Below are positions 55,322-64,000 of a DNA stretch of 64,000 nt, piece by piece. The position numbers and the translations under genes were made by a program. Origin of the DNA: Diplolepis rosae (lineage: Eukaryota > Arthropoda > Insecta > Hymenoptera > Diplolepididae). The stretch's first letter is position 1, and each line of letters begins with the position of its first letter. The DNA lies in contig JAPYXD010000469.1 of the NCBI GenBank assembly GCA_030998225.1, positions 1,364,001-1,428,000 of the forward strand, given 5' to 3'. A model generated the notes under the pieces. It worked only from the letters and a program-made list of their open reading frames with translations, searched no databases and was not told the origin of the DNA.

Positions 55322-58300
55322 CTAATTTGTTTTCATAATATTAATAAATGATTTCGTATACGAGTAGTTCTCGGAACATTTACTGCGTTTCTTAATTTTC
55401 GTATGTTTTGTCACAGTACGCAATAGTACGTGTAAGCATTCATTTACTTTTTTGGTCAATGTTTTACATGCTAGTATGCTCGCGAACTGCGACACACCTA
55501 GTTTATGATAATTTTTTATCTTCATGATTCTAGCAATTTTAGATATTAATAACATTTGAAAATGTATTGTATAGTTCTCTCCATTTCGTGAGATTGAGAC
55601 TAATCTGTTAGTGGATTGTTCAATCTGAGTGCCGTCGGTATGCTGGTGGTTTAAAAGAGTACTATATACTATAATCGATCTAAATCGATGAATCATATTT
55701 CCTCCCAGATTTATTGCGCACCAATCCAGGGGGTCGTAATCTTCATACTGATCAGATACGGTCACGTATTTCTCTTTGATTAGGTCGGCTATTATTTCTT
55801 GTATATTACCACATCCAAGCCTCTGTGTCCACGACAGAAGCATGATAAGTTGTTGTAGAAATTTGAGGAAATTTGTGGTAGTATAAGGTTTAATATTCGG
55901 TTTTTTAACCTTTTCTTTTGTTGCAGATCCGTAATATACATTAAGCGGTCCATGTTTGAGACATAAGGCATTACTGGCTGTACTATATTCCGCGCTTAGA
56001 GTTAATACGCTTTTTTCTATATGCTCAGGCAATACAGAGTCTACGTTGACAATCCATGTCTAGTGCAATGGATGAGGTTTTGTAACTCCTATTAGATCTT
56101 GCCCATAATGATTAATTCTCAATGATGTGGACAGTTCCGTTGGGCAATCACTTGTAAAGTATTTCTTGTTTTGCCAGTTATCGGGGAGCTCTAACCGATT
56201 TTTAAGTATCTTCATAATCTTTACAGTATTATCTTTTATTTGAGTTAAAAAACCAACTTCCATGTATTTCTGGATTTGCTTACTTAAGCTCTGTATGTTT
56301 GTAAACTTGTTTATTAGTCCTTGATATATTCCTGCGTCGGAGTGTCTATAAATTTCATGTGCTAATGCTGGGTACATTGGATTCATGGTTATCACTATTT
56401 TCTTCAACTCTTCTCGACTAAATACTTCATTCCTTCTAAACAAGCTTTTAATTTCAGGATTTGTTACCTGTTTTGAACCTAGATACATTTTTGCTACTCT
56501 TTCAAATTTCATCTCAACTGACGGGAGGGACTGGATATCAATGCTATATATGTCATCAATTAACCTTTCTACGTTATAATAATCTTCCGTTTTCTTTTCG
56601 AATTTATTCATAGTTAATATTCTTGCAAAAAGTTTTGAATTCTCTTCTTTTACTGTTAGGAATAAAGACATCCAATAGGTTAATTTATCGCCGAATCCTC
56701 TAAGAATATGACTGAAATACGTAGACAAGGAGTTTCCTCCGAAATCAGATGGGTTAAATAGTAAACTCAGCATAACATTGTGATTATGCTTGTCGGCAAA
56801 GATTTTTTTTCTTTGTAAGTAATTCAATATTGAAACTTGGCGCAGTCGGGATCAATGTCACCTTTTGCAATGGACTCTGTTACAGTATTAATGGTATTAA
56901 GACCGGAATGGAAAGACGCAAGCCCATCATTGATGTCGGGGATTAATCTAGCAGCCTTTTTGGTACCTTGACTTATTGATATCTTCAAAGACAATTCGTC
57001 TCAAATCAATCTAATAATACATATCGTAAACAATGTCCAAAACTTCTTTCTCATACCTTCAAACCCACCCAGATGATTATTATAGTAATAGCTACCGGGA
57101 ATTGGTTTGTTTATATCTGAATCATAATCAGGAGGAAACAACCTAGAGTTTGTAAAAACATTACATGTCAAAAACCAATAATGATTATTGGTAAACAAGT
57201 TTAAGAAACCAAACATCTGATCTATTGACTTACCGAAATAATAGACTAGTGTATGACGAAAAGTACTGTTCCATTTGGAGAGGTCGAGATTAAGGACTTC
57301 AAGGTTTTTTCCCTGTTCATGAACAGTAGCATCCATTCGTCTTAATTTTTCTAATTCTCCTTCTGTCATAGTCCGTTCTTTAAAATATTTTAGGACGTTC
57401 TGAGAAAGATTATGTTCCATGGAAGTTTGACACAAACCTTGTTCATAAGGCTGCTTTAGATAGCTTCTTCCTTCTATTTTCAATTCTCGTTCATTTCTAC
57501 ACACAATAGCTGTCGAATGCTCTAGGTTAAGATAATTAAGGTCCATATTTTTTATTTTTATTTCTATTTCTCGAGGGTTTCCAATTAAAAACCGTTTCAT
57601 TGTACGAGTTGTGGTCCGTTTTTTTCTATCCTGAAATCTTGGTTTCTTTTTATTATGCCTATACAAGAAAGCACACGGGTCATTGCTCGAAAACCACTCG
57701 GAGAACGGAGAAGCCAGTGATGAGTATTTTCGAAGTTCAGAAGTGTCTGCACTATAGTCGTAATCGAATATTTTACGGAATTCAATCTCATGCCAAAGTT
57801 ATAAAGAGTTATAAAGACTTGGACTAGGATACTAGTTTTTCAACAACGATAATCTAAGAGGTTCAGAAATGTTCTTCATGAGAGGCCATCTTTTCTTTTG
57901 TTTCGTGTACTCATATGAAAAGTTTCTTACGAAGATCCCATGGGCATTCTACATCACATCCATATTTAGAGTGGCATCTTTAGCACTATTTTCTTTTAAA
58001 GTTGCAAATGAGATAGTAGCATCTATACATGGGTGTCCAAATAATTTATTAATTCCTAAGAGTTCCAACATAAGTCTTTCTTCCTGAAGAGTGGTGTTTT
58101 TAGGAAGCAATACTCTTTCAAATTCATTATACTCATCACCCACTTTTTCTTTGATTTTCTCTTTAGTGCGCGATCAAATAACTCTTTAAAACCAATATCT
58201 TTGTCCTTATTCGAGACAATAAACCCTAGCAAAAATGAGTACCACAATGAAAGCAACTTAAATGTTTGTTCATTGTATTTTCTTCTTTTATTGTTGAAAA

Positions 58301-59103
58301 AGTTCAATATATCAGATCCTCTGTCATAGACAGAAGGAGACAGTTGCATCTATGCAGTGATGACCAAATGATTTGTTGATTCCTAATAATTCTAACATCA
58401 GTCGTTCTTCTTGGAGAGTTGTGTTTTTGGGAAGAAGTAACTTCTCGAATTCTTCATAGTCATTTCCTACTAATTCTTTAATTTTATCTCTTGTGTGTTT
58501 AAAGAGATATTGAAAACCAATATCTGTTTCTTTATTGGACACAATAAACCCTAGTAGGAAGGGTTCCCAAAGAGACAAAAGTTTAAATGTTTTTTCTTTA
58601 TAGATTTTTCTCTTTCCATTGAAAAAGTTGAGTATCTTAGATCCTCTGTCATAAAGTGAGTCAGGGTAGCAGTTCATCATGTCAGACAATCTCCAGAACA
58701 ATTTTAGAGAAAAATTAGATTGAAGTATATCAAGATCGCGAGTAGAAAGAGTCATAGATCCAATTACTTTCTTATGTTTGGGGCAATTTAGAATGAAGAC
58801 GCATGGTTCAAAGAAGGATCCATCCAATTCAAAGAAATTTTCTCTCTCCAGATGAGAGTAACAAATTTTGTCTTTAATATCTTCTGCTTTTTTAATTATT
58901 ATGCATTCTTCAAAGAGATCTTGATTTCTCTTTAAATTCTCTATGACTTGTTGATATTTTTGTCTAATATAATTATTTTTTTCTTTTTGCTGATACGTAT
59001 TTTGGAGGAAATTAATCTCGTAAAGAATGGACGATTCGCCAACTGCAGCTATTATCTGTAAATATTGTTTTTTTAGTTGTGTTTTATTAACTTCATGACT
59101 CAT
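55322..59103 (-). pseudogene. L: Endogenous mononegavirus L (polymerase) gene copy, broken
   Basis: A degraded copy of an L gene from a non-segmented negative-strand RNA virus, read from 59103 towards 55322. Segments in order: 59103-58324 (N-terminal part, ending in the GINKSFGHH segment typical before the RdRp domain); 58349-57949 (a diverged repeat of the last third of that segment, with a frameshift); 57666-57001 (RdRp core with LDLSKWNSTFRH, motif A, and HLGGFEGMRKKFWT, motif B region); 56827-56060 (LFNPSDFGG and following conserved part); 56032-55322 (capping domain with YYGSATKEK, the GxxT motif, and NMIHRF, the HR motif). Stops, frameshifts and a deletion near 57000 break it, and the methyltransferase end is missing. 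There are no other viral genes nearby. Mononegavirales is well supported; the family is not resolved. Confidence 0.85.
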
Positions 59104-59610
59104 TATAAATATTCTACAACACTCGTAGGGATCGCATTCACTATTATATATTGTCTCTTTTACATCTTCTTTCCGTATTTTTTACTTAATTTGGATGTGT
59201 CTTCTGCACACGATGTTATCGAAATTGAGCAAGAACTCAGGATCATCATTTGTAATGGATTGCGATAGATGTCCTGAGATGTAACCTGGATTTGAACTAG
59301 ATATTTTTTCTTTTATATTTTCAGACAACAATTCAGGTTTATGGTTATTCGAATCCTAACAACAATTCTTTTTCTTACTACCTTAGTCGAAAGTACGTGG
59401 TTTTGGCACCAATTTCACCGCAGAAAGTGTAACTTTCATGCAATGGTCAAGCTATATGCGCGGCCTCTATAATAGCGGGAGTAAAAACGTCAATAACCTC
59501 AAGCGTCAAAAATTGTCCGCTCTCTGCTAATGTTTATTAGTGGCAGTGAGTGGATATTATTTAGAATGTAATAGTAGTGACTGAAGTGTAACAAAAATAA
59601 AAATAAAAAA
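59104..59610. other. Flank of the viral insertion
   Basis: No gene recognised; AT-rich. Confidence 0.35.
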
Positions 59611-59796
59611 ATGAATGACATATCATCTGATGAATCGACAGATGAAGAAGAAATTAATAAAAACTTTGAAACTGAAGCACAATTAATAGTAGAAACTGAC
59701 ACCTTACCCAAAATGTCCGCTGACAGATACATGCTACTCTATGATAATTACCAAAGATGGAAACAAGAAAATAGAAATCTAAACCTTAATTTATAG
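59611..59796 (+). pseudogene. N-terminal fragment resembling a tyrosine-recombinase (Crypton-like) protein
   Basis: A frame of 61 residues starts with an acidic Ser/Glu/Asp stretch and leads into LPKMSADRYMLLYDNYQRWK. This looks like the first helix of the SAM-like N-terminal domain of phage-integrase-type recombinases found in insect Crypton-like elements and their domesticated relatives. The remainder of the domain and the catalytic part are absent downstream, where a C-tract at about 59813-59829 follows. The similarity is short, so this is tentative. Confidence 0.4.
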
Positions 59797-59937
59797 ATGT
59801 ATTTGATGCCTGCCCCCCCCCCCCCCCCCTGACCAGAAGCACTCGCTTCGCTCGTGCCGCAAATGTCGGGGCAGGCATCAATATATTCCAATGCACACAT
59901 GCAATTGTTTTCGTACTTTCGACCGGGTAGCAAGAAA

Positions 59938-60049
59938 AATAGTATGCACTACATGGGCAGAAATTTGAGAGCCCTGAACTGCGTGCCTCGGGCATTATGG
60001 CGCGCAGTGCAGGAATCTCAACTTTCTGCCCTTGTAGTGTAATATACTA
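59938..60049. mobile_element. Short palindromic element with ATAGTAT ends
   Basis: AATAGTATGCACTACATGGG at the left is mirrored by AATAGTATATTACACTACAAGGG at the right; both continue with CAGAAA. The ends resemble those of the insertion at 41409. Noncoding. Confidence 0.6.
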
Positions 60050-61005
60050 TTTTAGGAGGTCTTGAAGATCTTCAAACTCATGCACCCACTCAGGGTAGGT
60101 TCGAGGGACCATCTAGAGACTGAGAAAAAAGTTGCGACTTTGCGTTACTGCGAGTTTCCTCAGGATCGTCACCTGTAAATTAAGAGATAGACATAATAAT
60201 TGTTTCGCTGCATTGTAGCATCAGCGAATCAATTATTTTAAGAGCTTCTCCGCGTTTCTTCAGTAAAAAAAAAATATGACTCACGATTTTAATTATTCAA
60301 TTCACGCAGAGCTTGTCAATGTGACTGTTAAGATTTGTTTTTCCTTTGAAATTATATTTTCTTCAGCCTCCAAGTTTTCTAGAAGTAGGTGTTCCTGGCG
60401 AAGTGATTTTCGTCGATTCTTTACTTCCCTCGTCACCTCGGTTGATTTCCGATTTGTTCTTATTAATCCCTACCTATCTGAATTTTGGGAAAGGAAGGGC
60501 CCTTGTGACTATTTCCAATTCGTTGTGATTGCAAGATGGGGAGCCAATAAGAATAGTTAAAAGAAGTTTTTCAAGGAAAAATTAATTTTTATTAAATAAT
60601 TAATATTTTGGCGCATTGTCTAGTTGGTACGGTGCGCGCTTCACTGCACGTTAAAAAGAGCTTTTCCTCATATTTTTGATTTTGCTAGATCCCGAGAAAA
60701 ATGCCCTTTCGCATCTCCATGCATTCAGGTATAGGAGGAAAAGAGGAAACCTGAATATTAATAAAGGGAAATAGATCCACCTGTCATCACTTCATAAACG
60801 GCCTTGACCCACCGTCAGCGAGCAAGACATAGAAAAATATTTTTACGAATTTAAATAACCTCACTGGTTACGTAATTTCGTGCCAGCGGTTGCTTACAGT
60901 AACTAATTGGAATTAAATAGAATTATTCTGTGAATTCAACAATGTGATCATAATAAAATAATAGAATAAAATATATGGGATGAGACATCATGAGTTAACG
61001 ATTAT
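60050..61005. other. No recognised gene
   Basis: The open frames at 60276-60560 and 60346-60528 overlap in different frames and have no domain-like features. A GCGCGCTTCACTGCACG word at about 60633 is short and unexplained. Confidence 0.35.
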
Positions 61006-61998
61006 TTTATTCTAGCTGAGACTGGGTCGTCTCAATTGGGAAAGAAAAAAGTGGTAGAAACTGAGGCTGAAGCATCAACTTTATCTGATACGCTTCAAAG
61101 AACAATTGTTGTTCACGATATTTTATGTGCAAAGTGTCGAGTGTTTCAATATAAGAAACAAAAAATTGACGACGATGTTGAAAGCACTCTTCCGGGAATG
61201 ATAAATGTCTTTCACAGTTAAAAACTGATGATCCAACTTTTAAACCACGACTCAAACCTGCAGCAGACAAATCAAGCATTGAGAAGCTTGAAGTTCAAAT
61301 CTAAAGAATTATTTCGACTCATAAATGTTCTTGCCTATGTTTCGCCACAAAAAATCCAACTGTCGTTTCAGAAGAAGCTCGTTTAAAATCCTGTATTAAA
61401 AAGAAAATCTATATACCCACAGGAAATCGATGTTGTCAAACGCACTTAATAAAAAATCGATTTTTTCACAAAGATCTGGTCAGTTTACAGGTGTATTACC
61501 ATTCTTTATGTGTAAGCGCTTCGGAATTGAATAAAACAAAGGAGGATCTTGATATAAAATGCGATTCTACACTGTATTAAAAAAGCAGATTTTAGCCTTT
61601 CTGAAAAATAGCTCCTTGTTTTCACAGGTTTAACAAGGTTTAACAAATAGCTTGTTTCAGAACACACGTCAGCAATATTAAGATCATTTGAAGAAGATGT
61701 CTAGCCATCTCATTTCGGATCAACTTATTCTAATAGAGAAGACTTAATTGAAACTCACACCACAGAAACAGCCAAAAGATTGTTTGGTATCTGTACAAAT
61801 ATGTTTTTGATCTGTGATGGAACTTCTGCACGTTTTCAGTAAAGTACGAATAATGAGTTTTAGAGAAAACTACACGCATCGTCATAAAAAAATGCTTCGA
61901 TTTTTAAATAAAATTTTGTTCGACTTATTACTCAGCGTCAGCGCAAATATTTTTACCAGACTTCTTTCAGTTTGACACTGATTGGAAAGGTAGGAATA
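61006..61998 (+). pseudogene. DDE-type transposase pseudogene (ISL2EU / DDE_Tnp_4-like)
   Basis: The plus strand contains, in several frames with stops, a CLCLCF...YIPTGNRCCQTHLIKNRFF segment and further down SNREDLIETHTTETAKRLFG and NMFLICDGTSARFQ. The IPxGxRCCxxH pattern followed by LICDGT...ARxQ is the arrangement I know from PIF/ISL2EU-type DDE transposases, in which the Asp of CDGT is the first catalytic residue. The copy is broken by many stops and is cut at 61998 by the TA-flanked MITE copy B, so nothing after the first catalytic Asp region remains. Confidence 0.6.
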
Positions 61999-62247
61999 TA
62001 GGCACCGTGCGTGACTGCAGCGCCATAGCATGAGTGAACTAAAGGAGGCTGTTCGAGAACTTTTACAATGTATTATAATGGGACTTAGTTATAAAAGTGT
62101 TTATTATCTATAAAAAAACAAACAAAAAAACAATTTGATTCACTTTAAAATTCGATTGTTTTTCCTTGTGAAGTATTTGTGTGAAATCAGCAGTAAAAAG
62201 TAAGTATTTTCCATAATAAAAATGATATAGAAACCAGTAAATATAAG
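61999..62247. mobile_element. TA-flanked MITE-like element, truncated copy B
   Basis: The left end TAGGCACCGTGCGTGACTGC and the next about 250 bp are nearly identical to 7936-8186. The copy ends abruptly at 62247 where unrelated sequence begins, so its right half and right terminal repeat are missing. Confidence 0.8.
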
Positions 62248-62375
62248 TCTGTAATATTTATTTTGGCTTGGGGTCAGCTTAGTTTCTAATTATTTATGTC
62301 ATCGAGGACATAAATATTAGGAAGGCAAACGTTTCGGCCACAGATGGGGGCCCTCTTCAGTGCCAATTAGCTTAA
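62248..62375 (-). ncRNA. Candidate hammerhead-like motif of a Penelope-like retroelement fragment
   Basis: On the minus strand the order is GGCA - CTGAAGA - GGGCCCCCATCTGTGGCC - GAAACGTT - TGCC. This reads as stem I (GGCA/TGCC), the CUGANGA core, a GGCC/GGCC stem II and GAAA with a very short stem III, as in the hammerheads described in Penelope-like elements. A strong hairpin ATTTATGTC/GACATAAAT (62293-62316) lies beside it. It sits at the truncation point of MITE copy B. Activity is unknown. Confidence 0.5.
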
Positions 62376-63240
62376 TTGTAACCTTTAAATATTTATTAAC
62401 TAATACATGCAATTAAGAAATATATGGTATTTTTTGTTTTTTTGTTTTTTGCTTTTTGCTTATTAATTAAAAATAGAGTACACATGCAGAAAAACTTATG
62501 AGTAAGTGAGTTTCTAGGTGTGAAGAACCAGGCCGTTCCAAAAACTGCTCCAACAAGTAATCCTCTCCCACAGGAACCGTGAAAAATGCGGCCGCGGAAC
62601 GCACTCCCTCAAGGGCACATATATAAACACAATTATTTCAAACCAGAAAGAAACAACACACGGGAGAATATAACGTGGGTCCTTGGTAAAGCACGCACAG
62701 CAAACCACACATATGCACGAGCACCAGAAGTAAAGGACACTGAAGTTAAAACAATCAGAACATTGCAATTGGTACAGAAAAATTTATTTATTTTCTCAAA
62801 AACCACAGAGATGACAGACGGATGTAAGTCCACCACTCTGCCACATGGCTAGAAGAAAACTGATTTGGGAATAACTCGTGTTTAGGAAGACAAGTGTTCA
62901 GAGTTTGACGTATATGGAGAGCATTCTCCATGATAGGTCAGGTTCCAACACCAAGGGTTATACACAGTCAAAATTTACTTTAATGTCCCCGGCACTTGAG
63001 ATTTCTATGTGCTCAAGCGTCCAAGGAAAGCAAACCCCTACCACGTGTTCGAAGAATTCTGTAAGGAAAGGCACTCAATACGGTCCCGGCGTCGTAAAAA
63101 TTAAACACATTTTTGTGGATATAGAAAATAAAATGCAGCTAAGGTGGAAATTCACGCAAAATTAATTTCCTGGTTTTTCGAAACCTCTGATTCTTAATAA
63201 CTGGAACCCGGAAAAATACAATATTAAGTTTATAAGTATG
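62376..63240. other. No recognised gene
   Basis: Open frames at 62586-62852 and 62878-63165 have no recognisable domains or splice-consistent neighbours. It may belong to the same retroelement fragment, but I cannot show it. Confidence 0.35.
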
Positions 63241-64000
63241 ATGTCCGAGTTTTTCGGATTATAAGACTGCTGTAAAGTGGTAAAATATTACGCGAGCTAT
63301 TCAAACTCTGATTTGAATAGAGAGATCAATTAATACGGTAGCACTACGGATTCTGAGACTAATAAAAAGTTGCAAAGTGATGCGCGAGCACTTCAGACTC
63401 TGACTTTAAGTGAGGTGGCCAAGTAATGCGCGAGTTCTTAGGAGTATAAGAGTTTTTATAAAGTGTCAAAGTAATACGCGAGATTTCCCGACTCTGACTT
63501 TAAGTAAGGTGATCAAGTAATGCGCGAATTCTTAGGAGTATAAGAATTGTTATAACGTGGCCAACTAATACGCGAGATTTCCGGACTCTGACTGAAAGTA
63601 AAGTGGCCAAGTAATGCGCGAGTTCTTAGGAGTATAAGAATTTTTATAAGTGGCCAAGTAATACGCGAGTTAAACGCAGTCTGTCTTGTAAAGAGTGGCC
63701 AAGTAATGCGCGAATTCTTAGGAGTAAGAGAATTGTTATAAAGTGGCCAACTAATACTTTACTTTCAGTCAGAGTCCGGAAATCTCGCGTATTAGTTGGC
63801 CACGTTATAACAATTCTTATACTCCTAAGAATTCGCGCATTACTTGATCTCCTTTATTAAAGTAAGAGTCGGAAATCTCGCGTATTACTTTGCCACTTTA
63901 TAAAAACTCTTATACTCCTAAGAACTCGCGCATTACTTGGCCACCTCACTTAAAGTCAGAGTCTGAAGTGCTCGCGCATCACTTTGCAACTTTTTATTAG
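63241..64000. mobile_element. Foldback of alternating short repeats reaching the window edge
   Basis: 63357-63603 and 63758-64000 are inverted copies, with CTAATAAAAAGTTGCAAAGT at 63357 mirrored at the last 20 bases of the window. The whole stretch alternates two units of roughly 47 bp: one with AATGCGCGA(G/A)TTCTTAGG and one with AATACGCGAGATTTCC(C/G)GAC. I count nine such CGCGA words in the forward sense up to 63710 and five inverted after 63780. Noncoding. It may continue beyond 64000. Confidence 0.8.

Noticed and set aside
62586..63165. Two plus-strand frames of 88 and 95 residues
   Set aside because: No family resemblance, start context or neighbours to support them as genes.
51000..64000. 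TM1 or hormone-binding exon of the receptor on the minus strand
   Set aside because: No stretch with the expected Cys/Trp pattern or a phase-2 donor that joins the TM2 exon was found.

Overview
This is AT-rich, intron-bearing, transposon-dense DNA from an insect nuclear genome. The strongest support is a spliced receptor gene whose closest family is the insect diuretic hormone 44 (CRF-like) receptor. It sits beside a spliced RER1 gene and among Tc1/mariner, piggyBac-type, Harbinger-like, gypsy-like and non-LTR remnants that are typical of insects. The order cannot be fixed from the sequence. There are no operons, CRISPR arrays or bacterial features.

Layout. 1-2.86 kb: no recognisable gene. 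2.86-7.28 kb (minus): remnant of an env-bearing gypsy-like retroelement with two long open frames, Env and an integrase-containing part of Pol; gag, protease, reverse transcriptase and RNase H are absent. 7.9-8.6 kb: a small TIR element and a non-LTR retrotransposon tail. 9.48-13.49 kb: a 4,015-bp TIR element with 3-bp TCA target duplications that carries a decayed spliced MADF-BESS gene and has two smaller TIR elements inside it. 14.86-18.64 kb (plus): RER1, five coding exons, with a TTAA-flanked MITE and a TTAA-flanked 768-bp foldback in intron 3.

19.5-50.9 kb (minus): the class B receptor, of which eight exons (TM2 to the C-terminus) were located. The gene converges on RER1. Its introns hold most of the window's mobile DNA: foldbacks, mariner and DUF4817-type Tc1/mariner remnants, TA-flanked MITEs, a 1.5-kb element with tandem subterminal repeats and a probable 8-bp target duplication, and a tRNA-derived Pol III unit inside a long-TIR element. 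The first exons (extracellular hormone-binding domain and TM1) were not found and lie either unrecognised in 51-64 kb or beyond the window.

52-64 kb: a TA-flanked MITE, a mariner nested in a DUF4817-type element, a degraded endogenous copy of a mononegavirus L (polymerase) gene at 55.3-59.1 kb with an internal partial duplication of two diverged segments, fragments resembling a tyrosine-recombinase (Crypton-like) element and a DDE transposase, a candidate hammerhead motif of Penelope-like type, and a foldback of alternating short repeats running to the window edge.

Only RER1 and the receptor look like functional host genes. The Env and Pol frames are open but belong to a mobile element and could be either recent or retained. 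Everything else is decayed or non-autonomous mobile DNA, often nested, so that relative insertion order can be read directly.
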